From NCBI GenBank assembly GCA_001796865.1, contig MGNQ01000051.1, forward strand, positions 65,103 through 129,102: DNA of 64,000 nucleotides. Reading direction: 5' to 3'. Source of the stretch: Chloroflexi bacterium RBG_16_56_11 (GTDB lineage Bacteria > Chloroflexota > Dehalococcoidia > Dehalococcoidales > RBG-16-60-22). Positions within the stretch are counted from its first letter, which is position 1, and every line of letters begins with the position of its first letter. The position numbers and the translations under genes were made by a program. Under the pieces are notes generated by a model. The model was not told the DNA's origin, made no database searches, and saw only the letters and a list, made by a program, of their open reading frames with translations. Shown one piece after another: positions 1 through 7,883 of this stretch.

Positions 1-575
1 CACGCCGGGGCGATGGCGTTGACCCGGATATTCCATTTCCCCCATTCCTTGGCCATGACCCGGGTCATGTGGATGACGGCCGCTTTGCTGATGCAATAGA
101 CGCCGAGGGTCTCTTCTACCCTGATGCCCATGTAAGAGGTGATGTTGATGATGCTGCCTCCTCCCTGCTCTTTCATGATGGGGGCGATGAGCTTGCACAG
201 GAAGAACGGCCCCTTGAGGTTGACGTTCATGACGTTGTCCCACTGCCACTCCTCGACGTCAGTGAGGGGTACCATGAAACTGGAGCCGGAGCTGTTGACG
301 ACGATGTCGATGCGCTTGAACTCTTTCATGATGCTGTCGACCAGCGCCTTGGAGTTGTCCAGCTTGGCGACATGCGAAGCCATCCCCACGACCTTCCCGC
401 CGGTTACTCCCTTGATTTCCGCGGCGGCCTTGTCCAGGTTCTCCTGCTTGCGGCTGCTGATAACGACATCAGCGCCGGCCCCGGAAAGGGACTGGGCGAT
501 GGCCTTGCCGATGTCCCCCGCCCCGCCGATGACCAGGGCTACCTTGCCGTCAACCCGGTACTTCGAAATGTCCAT
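1..575 (-). CDS. Short-chain dehydrogenase/reductase (SDR), 3' end cut by window edge
   Basis: I translated this on the minus strand from the ATG at 575. It begins MDISKYRVDGKVALVIGG and runs off the left edge without a stop, so about 190 residues are visible. The Rossmann nucleotide-binding motif GGAGDIG lies near residues 17-23, followed by SSRK. NSSGSS stands in for the usual NNAG. Catalytic residues are the Ser of ITSYMG and the YCISK (YxxxK) pair. SDRs of this type reduce or oxidise 3-oxo/3-hydroxyacyl thioesters or polyols with NAD(P). It is the last visible gene of a leftward operon after hydratase, 3-hydroxyacyl-CoA dehydrogenase and thiolase, so a role in acyl-CoA metabolism is likely but the substrate is unknown. 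The C-terminal substrate loop is missing. Confidence 0.85.
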   Translation of the reverse strand, partial: MDISKYRVDGKVALVIGGAGDIGKAIAQSLSGAGADVVISSRKQENLDKAAAEIKGVTGGKVVGMASHVAKLDNSKALVDSIMKEFKRIDIVVNSSGSSFMVPLTDVEEWQWDNVMNVNLKGPFFLCKLIAPIMKEQGGGSIINITSYMGIRVEETLGVYCISKAAVIHMTRVMAKEWGKWNIRVNAIAPA

Positions 576-602
576 GTAATGCTCCTTTTTATATTTTTAG
601 AT

Positions 603-685
603 GTCATTGCGAGGAGCGTAGCGACGAAGCAATCCGCCTTTTCGTCTACGGTTTAACGGATTGCTTCGCTGGCGCTCGCAATGAC
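603..685. repeat. Palindromic intergenic repeat, GTCATTGCGAG family
   Basis: An 83-bp element between the SDR and thiolase genes. The ends are perfect 11-bp inverted repeats (GTCATTGCGAG / CTCGCAATGAC), with a second inverted pair inside (GAAGCAATCCG / CGGATTGCTTC). It could fold into one long hairpin. Relatives lie at 18224-18331 and 28620-28729, with a half copy near 36970-37016. Confidence 0.8.
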
Positions 686-701
686 AACAAAAACAATTGC
701 T

Positions 702-1919
702 TTACTCCGCCTTGATAATGCAGGCATCGGCCTGGGCCAGGCCGCCGCACAGCGAGCCCATGGCGTAGCCTCCCCCCCGCCGCCGCAACTCGTACATCAG
801 GTTCATCACTATCCTGGCGCCGCTGGCGGTGTTGGGGTGGCCGATGGCGATGGCGCTGCCGTTCGGGTTCATCCTCTCGGTGAGGGACCGGAACAGCTTG
901 TCATCGCCGCGGGCGGCCACCTTCATGGAGACGCAGGGCACGCAGGCAAAGGCCTCGTTGATTTCCATCGCGGCCATGTCGTCGAAGGTCAGGTTAGCCT
1001 TCTCCAGCGCCTTGAGCATGGCAAACCCGGGACCTTCAGGCATGCGGCTGGCGTTGATGGCCAGCGATACTGATGCCACGATAACGCCGAGGATGTCGAG
1101 CCCCAGCTCTTTAGCCTTCCGCCGCGTCATGAGCAGGATGGCCGTGGCGCCATCGTTAAGGCCCGGGGCATTGCCGGCGGTTATCATGCGTGTATTGTAA
1201 ACGGTTTTCAGGGCGGTCAGCCTCTCCATCGTGGTATCGGGGCGGTACTGCTCATCGATTTCCAGTGCCCTGGCCTCGCCCTTGGGCTGGGGAATCGGGA
1301 GTGGCATTATCTCTTCCTTGAATTTCCCGGCGTTCCAGGCCTTGCCGTAGTTCTGGTGGCTCTTGAACGCGACCTCATCCAGGTCTTTCCGGGTGAACCC
1401 GTATTCGTGGGCGACGTTGTCGCTGTCCACAGACACGGGATTGAAGTCCTTGTAGCCGAGGGCGTAGAGCGGGTCCTCCATCTTGACGTCGCCCATGCGG
1501 AAGCCGTTAAAACGGAGCCCGCGGACGACCATCGGCGATTGCCCGAAGGACGTGGCGCCGCCGGCGATGGCGACCTCTATTTCCCCGGCTTTCATCGCCA
1601 TGGCCGCCAGCTTGACGGCGTGCATGGCGGACACGCAGGCCATGTCGAAAGACATCGACACCGTCTCGTGGGGCAGGCCGGCCCGGATAAGTGATTGCCG
1701 GGCGGCGACCGGCGTATACGGGTCGCGGCAGGCCGAGGTATCGCCGACGCCCCAGAAAACTTCCTGGACGGTACTGGCGGGCACTTTCGCCCTCTTGACG
1801 ACCTCCCGCATCGGGATGGCACCCAGCTCGTAGTAGTCGATATCCCGCAGGGAGCCGCCGAACCTCCCGAACGGCGTCCTGGCCGCGCTTATAATCACGA
1901 CATCATTAGCGTTTGCCAT
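702..1919 (-). CDS. Thiolase (acetyl-CoA acyltransferase family)
   Basis: A 405-residue thiolase, the normal length for the family. It catalyses CoA-dependent cleavage of 3-ketoacyl-CoA, or the reverse condensation. The nucleophilic Cys is C95 in MACVSAMH. The His motif GHPNTASGAR and the second Cys in GSLCGGLAQA near the C-terminus complete the active site. NEAFA, also a family motif, is present. ATG start at 1919 with a purine-rich site (AAGGAAA) upstream. In the leftward operon it follows the 3-hydroxyacyl-CoA dehydrogenase and precedes the SDR, so it probably performs the last step of beta-oxidation, or the first step of a reverse pathway. Chain-length preference cannot be read from sequence. 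Confidence 0.93.
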   Translation of the reverse strand: MANANDVVIISAARTPFGRFGGSLRDIDYYELGAIPMREVVKRAKVPASTVQEVFWGVGDTSACRDPYTPVAARQSLIRAGLPHETVSMSFDMACVSAMHAVKLAAMAMKAGEIEVAIAGGATSFGQSPMVVRGLRFNGFRMGDVKMEDPLYALGYKDFNPVSVDSDNVAHEYGFTRKDLDEVAFKSHQNYGKAWNAGKFKEEIMPLPIPQPKGEARALEIDEQYRPDTTMERLTALKTVYNTRMITAGNAPGLNDGATAILLMTRRKAKELGLDILGVIVASVSLAINASRMPEGPGFAMLKALEKANLTFDDMAAMEINEAFACVPCVSMKVAARGDDKLFRSLTERMNPNGSAIAIGHPNTASGARIVMNLMYELRRRGGGYAMGSLCGGLAQADACIIKAE

Positions 1920-1970
1920 ATCTTTTTCCTTTCCTTTTCAAGACTTAACTTAAAATCGGGACATTTATTA

Positions 1971-2089
1971 TCGCTCATGGTGAGACCTCGGCTTGAGCTC
2001 GGTCGAACGCCTGTCGACCCATAGCGCTTATTGGATGTGCCCTTCGACAAGCTCACTTCGTGGTGACTCAGTGGAACCAGGGTGAGCGA
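1971..2089. repeat. Intergenic repeat, 'ACTGAGTCACCACGAAGTGAG' family
   Basis: About 119 bp bounded by TCGCTCA / TGAGCGA. It shares long stretches, in opposite orientation, with 58140-58285: the GTGAGACCTCGG end, the AGCTCGGTCGAACG segment and the CACTTCGTGGTGACTCAG end. A partial copy lies near 31816-31850. It fills the 210-bp gap between the thiolase and hydroxyacyl-CoA dehydrogenase genes. Confidence 0.75.
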
Positions 2090-2130
2090 AAGATTTAAAT
2101 TGATAATTATGGCTAAGCGACCTCTTGAGT

Positions 2131-2982
2131 CTATTTCTGCGTATAATCGTAAAAGCCGCGTCCTGTCTTACGTCCCAGGTCGCCGGAGCGCACCATGTTC
2201 CTGAGTAGCGGGGCGGGCATCAGGCGTTCCCCGAACTCCTCGTACATTGTCTCCAGCCCGTGCATGACGATATCGGCCCCGGCCAGGTCGCAGAGCTCCA
2301 GCGGGCCCATCGGGTGGTTCAGGCAGAGCTTGACGGCCTTGTCGACCTCCTCCGGCTTGTTCCCGTCCATGACGCAGTAGAAGGCCTCGTTCATCAGGGC
2401 ATCCACCAGCCTCGACACGATAAAGCCGGCGTAATCTCGGGCCTCGCACGGCTCCTTGCCAATCTTTTTCACGTATTCCTTGGAAGCTTCGAGGACATCG
2501 GCGGCGGTTCGCCGGCCCGGTATCACCTCGACGCCCTTCATCACCGGCACCGGATTCATGAAGTGGATGCCGATGACTTTCTCCGGACGTTTCGTCGAAG
2601 CGGCGATAGCCCCGATGGGCAGCGAGGAAGTATTGGTGGCCATGATAGCCCCCGGCTGGCATATCTCGTCGAGCTGTTTGAAGATGCTTATCTTCAGGTC
2701 CAGCACCTCCGGCGCCGCCTCGATAACCAGGTCGGCGGCGGCCGCGTCTTTCATGTTCAACGTGGTCTTGACGTGGGCGATGATGGCCTTTTTCTCGCTT
2801 TCCTGCATCGTGCCCTTTTTCACGCCGCGGTCGAGGCTTTTTTCGATGGCCGCCATGCCCTTCTGGATAAACTCGTCCTTAACATCGGACATGGTTACGT
2901 TATAGCCCGCCTGGGCGCTGACCTGGGCGATGCCGTTGCCCATCGTCCCCGCCCCGATGACAAATACGTTCTTTATCGCCAC
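2131..2982 (-). CDS. hbd: 3-hydroxybutyryl-CoA / 3-hydroxyacyl-CoA dehydrogenase
   Basis: 283 residues, the standard length of the stand-alone bacterial enzyme. It oxidises (S)-3-hydroxyacyl-CoA to 3-ketoacyl-CoA with NAD(P). The N-terminal Rossmann motif GAGTMGNGIAQ is at residues 11-21. The family signature around HFMNPVPVMKGVEVI is intact and carries the catalytic His, and ATNTSSLPI precedes it. The C-terminal helical domain contains LVDALMNEAF and PMGPLELCDLAG. The start is GTG at 2982, with an AGGAGG site about 10 bases upstream. It lies between the enoyl-CoA hydratase and the thiolase on the same strand, the expected order for consecutive beta-oxidation steps. Confidence 0.94.
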   Translation of the reverse strand: MAIKNVFVIGAGTMGNGIAQVSAQAGYNVTMSDVKDEFIQKGMAAIEKSLDRGVKKGTMQESEKKAIIAHVKTTLNMKDAAAADLVIEAAPEVLDLKISIFKQLDEICQPGAIMATNTSSLPIGAIAASTKRPEKVIGIHFMNPVPVMKGVEVIPGRRTAADVLEASKEYVKKIGKEPCEARDYAGFIVSRLVDALMNEAFYCVMDGNKPEEVDKAVKLCLNHPMGPLELCDLAGADIVMHGLETMYEEFGERLMPAPLLRNMVRSGDLGRKTGRGFYDYTQK

Positions 2983-3019
2983 TTTATAACAACCTCCTTC
3001 AAAATAATTACCGTATTGC

Positions 3020-3086
3020 CATTCCGTACTTGATACGGAATCCAGGTGGGGCTGGAGGACTGGATTCCCGCCGGCGCGGGAATGAC
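3020..3086. repeat. Intergenic repeat, 'GATACGGAATCC...GGGAATGAC' family
   Basis: Contains an inverted pair around ATTCCGTACTTGATACGGAAT and a second around ATTCCCGCCGGCGCGGGAAT, ending in GAATGAC. The same start occurs at 31664 and the same end at 31788, 36780 and 36957. It sits between the hydratase and dehydrogenase genes. Confidence 0.7.
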
Positions 3087-3095
3087 GTGTTAGAG

Positions 3096-3878
3096 TTACT
3101 TGTTTTTAAATTCCGCTTTTCTCTTGTTGAGGAAGGCATTCATGCCCTCTTTCTGGTCCTCGGTAGCGAAGCAGAGGGCGTTGCAGCGGGTTTCCACGCT
3201 TATCCCGGAGGCGATATCCGTATCGAGGCCGGTGTTGATAGCCAGCTTGGCCATGGCGAGCACCGGGCCGGACCAGCCGGCCAGCTTTTTCGCCCAGGCC
3301 ATGGCCTCATCCATCAGTTTTTCGACGGGGACCACCTTGTTGACCAGTCCCAGGTTCAGGGCCGTAGCGGCGTCTATCATATCTCCGAGGAAAATCATCT
3401 CCTTGGCCTTGGCGGCGCCGATGAGCCGGGGCAGCCGCTGCGTGCCGCTGGCGCCGGGTATCAGCCCCAGCGTAATCTCCGGCTGGCCGAACCGGGCTTT
3501 TTCCGAGCATATCCGCAGGTCGCAGCACATGGAAAGCTCGCAGCCGCCGCCGAGGGCATAGCCGTGAATGGCGGCGATGGTGGGTCTGGTGAGGGAGTAA
3601 AGATAGTCCGAAGTCTTGCGGATGGTAGCCATGAACTGCTGGGCCTCGATGGGGCCCATTTTCTCCATCTCGGCGACGTCGGAGCCGGCGGCGAAGGCCC
3701 TCTCGCCGGCGCCCGTGATGACTACCACGCGGACCTCCGGGTCGTTTTCGATGGAGGTGAAGGCGTCGTAAAGCTCGTTATAGACGGTGCTGTTGAGGGC
3801 GTTCAGTTTGTCCGGGCGATTGAGGGTGACTTTAGCGATGCCGTCGGCTTTTTCGTATAGAATGGTCCGGTAAGTCAC
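3096..3878 (-). CDS. Enoyl-CoA hydratase/isomerase (crotonase family)
   Basis: About 260 residues from the GTG at 3878, chosen because AGAGGAGAT lies just upstream at proper spacing. An open frame extends to 3923 but would add 15 residues foreign to the family. It hydrates 2-enoyl-CoA in beta-oxidation. The oxyanion-hole segments AFAAGSDVAEM and HGYALGGGCELSMCCD are present. The catalytic region GLIPGASGTQRLPRLIG has G-A where the first catalytic Glu often lies (the family has ExxG..E); the usual second Glu position is G-A-S-G here, so true hydratase chemistry is likely but not certain. First gene of the leftward operon, about 100 bases downstream of a divergent promoter. Confidence 0.88.
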   Translation of the reverse strand: MTYRTILYEKADGIAKVTLNRPDKLNALNSTVYNELYDAFTSIENDPEVRVVVITGAGERAFAAGSDVAEMEKMGPIEAQQFMATIRKTSDYLYSLTRPTIAAIHGYALGGGCELSMCCDLRICSEKARFGQPEITLGLIPGASGTQRLPRLIGAAKAKEMIFLGDMIDAATALNLGLVNKVVPVEKLMDEAMAWAKKLAGWSGPVLAMAKLAINTGLDTDIASGISVETRCNALCFATEDQKEGMNAFLNKRKAEFKNK

Positions 3879-3980
3879 GGTCTTATCTCCTCTCTGCGGG
3901 CATGGATTGTCCGGATAGCGCACACGTTATCATTGCGGAGAACAACGGGGGTAACCACTGGCACGGAAATTTCTTATCAT

Positions 3981-4010
3981 AGTTTAGGTTATCAGGCTCA
4001 TATATGTCAA
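3981..4010 (-). promoter_or_regulatory. Predicted sigma-70 promoter of the beta-oxidation operon
   Basis: Read on the minus strand: TTGACA at 4010-4005, an 18-base spacer, then TAAACT at 3986-3981. Transcription would start near 3974, giving a leader of about 95 bases before the hydratase GTG. The -35 box is perfect and the -10 box is moderate. It lies back to back with the tldD promoter, with only six bases between the two -35 boxes. Confidence 0.5.
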
Positions 4011-4016
4011 GGTAAA

Positions 4017-4045
4017 TTGACAACAAGCCGCCTGTCCTCTACACT
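4017..4045 (+). promoter_or_regulatory. Predicted sigma-70 promoter of tldD-tldE
   Basis: TTGACA at 4017-4022, a 17-base spacer, and TACACT at 4040-4045. The expected start near 4052 leaves a leader of about 38 bases ending in GAGGGAG before the tldD ATG at 4090. Confidence 0.6.
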
Positions 4046-4089
4046 AAAATTTGTACAAGCGTTCACCGTGTTTCAGCGAGGGAGCGTCT

Positions 4090-5466
4090 ATGCCGGACAT
4101 CGCCACTATCGCCGCCAGCCTGGAGGGGAAACTGAAAAAGCCCCGCGCCGATTACCTTGAGGTCCGCCTCGAGGAGAGCCAGACGAGCCACATCACCTAC
4201 CGGGGCAGGAACCTGGAGTCCATTGGCCGGTCCAGCGCTACCGGCGGCTGCGCCCGTGCCCTGGCAAAAGGGGGGTGGGGATTTACCAGCTTCAACAGCT
4301 TCAACCGACTCTACGGTCGGCTGGTCCTGGCCGCCGGGCAGGCGAGGTCCGCCGGCACCGGCAAAAGCGCCCTCGCCGCCGTAGAACCGGTGGTTGATAA
4401 TGTCCCCAGCGGGGTCACGAAAAATCCCGTAACCATTCCCCTGGCGGAAAAGAAACGCCTGTTGGAGGAGTACAATGATATCATCTGGAGCGTCCCCGGG
4501 ATAAGGACTGCCAATATCGGTTACTCGGACAGTCGCAAGAAGGTGATTTTCCTGAGCTCGGAAGGCAGCCGGATTACCCAGGAACGGGCTGATGTCGCCC
4601 TGCGGCTGACGGCTATCGCCGCTAAGGACAGCGAGGTGCAACAGGTGGGACTGAGCCTGGGGAGCCGGGGGAACTTCGAGGCCATTCGGGACCTGGACAA
4701 GCAGGTAACCGGGATGGCCCGGCATGCCGTGGAGCTGCTCTCCGCCCCGCAGGTCAAAGGCGGCGAATACACGGTGGTGCTCGACCCCGTCCTGGCCGGT
4801 GTTTTCGTCCACGAGGCCTTCGGCCACCTTTCCGAGTCCGACTTCGTCTACGAAAACGACCGCATGCGGGAGATTATGGTGCTGGGCAAACAGTTCGGCG
4901 CCGGGCACCTCAACATCGTCGACTCTGCGGCGGAGCCGGGACTACGCGGCAGCTACAAGTACGATGACGAGGGCGTGCGCGCCGTGAAGACCTACCTGAT
5001 ACGGGAAGGGAAACTCGTCGGCCGGCTGCACTCGCGGGAGACCGCCGCTAAGATGAGCGAAAACACCACCGGCAACGCCCGGGCCATCAGCTATCACTTT
5101 CCGCCCATCGTGCGCATGACCAATACCTACATTGAGCCCGGCAAACTCTCCTTCGATGACATTATCGCCGATATTAAAGAAGGACTTTATGTCAAGAACT
5201 GGTACGGCGGCGTGACCAGCATGGAGATGTTCACCTTTTCCGCCGGCGAGGCTTACATGATTCGCCACGGTAAAATCGCCGAGGCCGTCCGGCCGGTCGT
5301 CCTCACCGGCAACGTATTCACCACGCTGAAAAACATCGACGCCGTCGGCAATGACCTGGACATGAACCAGGGCGGCGGTTGCGGCAAAGGGGGCCAGATG
5401 CCCCTCCCCGTTTCCAACGGCAGTCCCCACATCCGTATCCGGCACTGCCTGGTCGGAGGTAAGTAA
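4090..5466 (+). CDS. tldD: TldD metalloprotease subunit (PmbA/TldD family)
   Basis: 458 residues from the ATG at 4090, preceded by GAGGGAG; a longer frame from 4051 is less likely. TldD is the catalytic half of the TldD/TldE zinc protease that trims small peptides, for example microcin precursors and CcdA in E. coli. The zinc-binding HExxxH signature is seen as HEAFGH at residues 241-246. The C-terminal glycine-rich segment NQGGGCGKGGQ is also typical. The stop overlaps the start of tldE by one base (TAATG), so the two subunits are translationally coupled. No peptide substrate gene is evident nearby. Confidence 0.93.
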   Translation: MPDIATIAASLEGKLKKPRADYLEVRLEESQTSHITYRGRNLESIGRSSATGGCARALAKGGWGFTSFNSFNRLYGRLVLAAGQARSAGTGKSALAAVEPVVDNVPSGVTKNPVTIPLAEKKRLLEEYNDIIWSVPGIRTANIGYSDSRKKVIFLSSEGSRITQERADVALRLTAIAAKDSEVQQVGLSLGSRGNFEAIRDLDKQVTGMARHAVELLSAPQVKGGEYTVVLDPVLAGVFVHEAFGHLSESDFVYENDRMREIMVLGKQFGAGHLNIVDSAAEPGLRGSYKYDDEGVRAVKTYLIREGKLVGRLHSRETAAKMSENTTGNARAISYHFPPIVRMTNTYIEPGKLSFDDIIADIKEGLYVKNWYGGVTSMEMFTFSAGEAYMIRHGKIAEAVRPVVLTGNVFTTLKNIDAVGNDLDMNQGGGCGKGGQMPLPVSNGSPHIRIRHCLVGGK

Positions 5467-6767
5467 TGGAAAGAATCCTGGCGCTGGCCACCAGGGCCGC
5501 CGAGGAAGCCGAGGTCTTCGAGGTCTCGTCGGAGGAGACCCAGGTCCGCTTTGAAGCCAATAAACTGAAACAGCTCCAGACCAACCAGCAGACGAGTGTC
5601 GCCCTGCGTATCATCAAGAACGGCCGGCTTGGCTATGCCACGGCCACCGGCACCGGCGGCGCCAGGGACCTGGTCGCCGGCGCCGTGGAGACCGCCGCGT
5701 TCGGAACAACCGCCCGGTTCCATCTGCCGGAGATGAGTGAGTTCCCCACCGTGGATATTGTCGACGCCGCCGTCGCATCGGTCGCCATTAAAGATATGGT
5801 ACGTCTCGGAGAAGAGATGATATCAGTGGTTACCCGCCACACCCCGGGTATCCTGTGTGACGCCGGCGCGAGCCGGGGGACTGTCAGCGTCCGGCTGATT
5901 AACTCCCGCGGAGGACAGGCCGAATACCGCAAGACTTTCTTCGGCCTGGATATCGGCGGCACGCTCATCCAGGGAACGGACATGCTTTTCGTCGGCGAGA
6001 GTGAAAGCTCCTGCCATCCTGTGACGGACGCGAAAAAGCTGACGGATGTTGTCCTGCGGCAGCTTGAACGCGCCAAAGAGCGGGCGACGGCGCCGACGCG
6101 CCAGTTACCTGTCGTCTTCACGCCGGATGGCGTCACCGCCCTCCTGGCGCCGCTGATGTCCGCCTTCAACGGCAAGACCGTGCTGGAAGGCGCCTCACCT
6201 GTCGGCGATAAGCTCGGCAAGGTCGTCTTCGATAGCAGGTTCAGCCTGCACGACGACCCCACCATCCCCTACCGGCCGGGGAGCCGCCCCTGCGATGACG
6301 AGGGCGTGCCCAGCCGGCGCACCGCTCTCGTGGAAAACGGCGTCGTCGCCGGTTTTTTCTACGATCTCCAGACGGCCGGTCTGGCCGGGAAAAAGAGCAC
6401 CGGCAACGGTAGCCGGGGCAGGGGCAGCCTGCCCGCCCCCGGCCCCAGCGCCTTCGTCGTGGCTCCGGGAGCGGTCACCTTCGACGACATGGTGCAGGAC
6501 ATGAAAGAAGGCCTGGTCATCGAGCAGCTCATGGGTGCGGAGCAGGGCAATATCCTCGGCGGCGATTTCTCCGGCAACGTCCTGCTCGGCTATAAAGTCG
6601 AAAACGGCAAAATAGTCGGCCGGGTGAAGGACACGATGGTCTCCGGGAACGTCTATCAAATACTCAAAGACATTGCCGCCGTCGGTAGCGAGTCCAAGTG
6701 GGTGGGCGGTATGCTCCAGACCCCGCCCATTTACTGCCGGAGACTGGTGGTTTCCAGCAAGGGATAG
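5466..6767 (+). CDS. tldE: TldE/PmbA, non-catalytic partner of TldD
   Basis: 433 residues. PmbA/TldE is a TldD paralogue that lacks the HExxxH motif; none is seen here at the equivalent position, where the sequence reads FTPDGVTALLAPLMSAF. The family's C-terminal motif is recognisable as ILGGDFSGNVLLGYKVENG. In known systems it forms the heterodimer shell with TldD and is needed for proteolysis. It starts in the stop codon of tldD. Downstream is a decayed repeat element rather than another operon member. Confidence 0.92.
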   Translation: MERILALATRAAEEAEVFEVSSEETQVRFEANKLKQLQTNQQTSVALRIIKNGRLGYATATGTGGARDLVAGAVETAAFGTTARFHLPEMSEFPTVDIVDAAVASVAIKDMVRLGEEMISVVTRHTPGILCDAGASRGTVSVRLINSRGGQAEYRKTFFGLDIGGTLIQGTDMLFVGESESSCHPVTDAKKLTDVVLRQLERAKERATAPTRQLPVVFTPDGVTALLAPLMSAFNGKTVLEGASPVGDKLGKVVFDSRFSLHDDPTIPYRPGSRPCDDEGVPSRRTALVENGVVAGFFYDLQTAGLAGKKSTGNGSRGRGSLPAPGPSAFVVAPGAVTFDDMVQDMKEGLVIEQLMGAEQGNILGGDFSGNVLLGYKVENGKIVGRVKDTMVSGNVYQILKDIAAVGSESKWVGGMLQTPPIYCRRLVVSSKG

Positions 6768-6775
6768 AAAAACAG

Positions 6776-7047
6776 TTCTCCTCTCCCCATTGAGGGAGAG
6801 GATTAAGGTGAGGGGAAAAATAAAATGGAAAATACCCGTCATCTGAATTTAGTAAAAGAACTCCGGCGAAGACAAACTGAAGCTGAGAAAATATTCTGGA
6901 ATAAGGTACGTAACAGTTCTGCGATTCTGGAACAATGATGTTTTGGAAAATCTTGATGGCGTCTCAGAAAACATTAGAGAAGTGCTCAAACGGAATCATC
7001 ACCCTCACCCTTGCCTCTCCCCTCAAGGGAGAGGTGGTAAGAGGTAA
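6776..7047. mobile_element. Degenerate repeat-flanked element carrying a DUF559 remnant
   Basis: The left end (6776-6815) carries CTCTCCCCATTGAGGGAGAG followed by GGTGAGGGG. The right end (about 7003-7047) carries CCCTCACCC, then CTCTCCCCTCAAGGGAGAG. The two ends are imperfect inverted copies of each other and enclose a broken DUF559 gene. A nearly empty version of the same pair lies at 41685-41772. This resembles a MITE-like family, some members of which carry a nuclease-fold gene. No transposase was seen. Confidence 0.55.
6825..7047 (+). pseudogene. DUF559 (Vsr-like endonuclease fold) gene with internal deletion
   Basis: From ATG 6825 the frame reads MENTRHLNLVKELRRRQTEA then EKIFWNKVRN, the usual DUF559 N-terminus, and stops at 6938. 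From about 6916 another frame reads VLRFWNNDVLENLDGVSENI, the usual DUF559 C-terminus, to the stop at 7047. The middle of the domain (roughly 70 residues, including the expected catalytic VDFYC...E.DG region) is absent, so the gene cannot be functional. A single deletion explains both the loss and the frame change. Confidence 0.8.
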
Positions 7048-7052
7048 TTGAA

Positions 7053-7865
7053 ATGAGTGATTTAGTTAAAATAACCGCCCGCCCCAAGCTCCGCTCCCCG
7101 AACCTGCTGGCTGCCTGGCCCGGCATCGGCAACGTCGCCATGATTATCGCCACCTATCTCAGGGCCAAGCTTCCCTTCAAAGACCTGGGATACCTGGAGC
7201 CTTCGTATTTCTTCGACCCCATCGGCGTGCTCGTCAGGGACAACCTGGTCGAAGCGCCCAGCTTCCCTGTGAGCCAGTTTTACTACTGGAAAAACGATGC
7301 CGGCAAAGACCTCATTCTCTTTATCGGGGAAGACCAGCCTACCGCCAAGGCCTACGAGCTGGCCAACTGCGTCCTGGATGTCGGCAACAGGTTCGGGGTG
7401 GAGCGTATTTACACCTGCGCCGCGGCCATGACCCGTATCCATCACACCGAGCCGCCCAAGGTCTGGGGAGTAGCCACCGGCCACCTGGTCACTCCCGATC
7501 TTAAAAAATATAACCTGGAACACGCCAGCAGTCTCCAGATTGCGGGACTTAATGGCCTGCTGCTGGGCGTGGCTAAAGAAAGAGATATCGATGGCGTTTG
7601 CCTGCTGGGCGAAGTACCCATGTACGCCAGCCGCATGCCTAATCCTATGGCGGCCCTGGCCGTCCTGAAAGTCCTGGCCGCCATGCTGGAGATGAAAATC
7701 GACCTGGCAGAGATGGCGAGGATGGCCGTGGAGGCTGCCGAAAGGATAAAGCAGGTGGCCGCCCAGGCCATGGAGGAATACATCGATAACTTTACCGAAC
7801 CTATATGGGAGAGCAGTGAACAGTACGAGGAAGAAGAGGGAGAAGAGGATGAGGGGAACAACTGA
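7053..7865 (+). CDS. PAC2 family protein (proteasome-assembly-chaperone-like, DUF75)
   Basis: 270 residues. The N-terminal LLAAWPGIGNVAMIIATYL is the hallmark of the PAC2/DUF75 family, widespread in archaea, actinobacteria and Chloroflexota. The fold resembles eukaryotic proteasome-assembly chaperones, and the bacterial function is not established. Further family features are LFIGEDQP and the LGEVPMYASRMPNPMAALAV block. The C-terminus is an acidic tail rich in Glu (about residues 250-270). The ATG at 7053 follows AGAGG. It is the first gene of a tight run of five genes to 10823, but nothing in that run suggests a proteasome. Confidence 0.85.
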   Translation: MSDLVKITARPKLRSPNLLAAWPGIGNVAMIIATYLRAKLPFKDLGYLEPSYFFDPIGVLVRDNLVEAPSFPVSQFYYWKNDAGKDLILFIGEDQPTAKAYELANCVLDVGNRFGVERIYTCAAAMTRIHHTEPPKVWGVATGHLVTPDLKKYNLEHASSLQIAGLNGLLLGVAKERDIDGVCLLGEVPMYASRMPNPMAALAVLKVLAAMLEMKIDLAEMARMAVEAAERIKQVAAQAMEEYIDNFTEPIWESSEQYEEEEGEEDEGNN

Positions 7866-7883
7866 AGGCGGTGCTGCCGCGCC

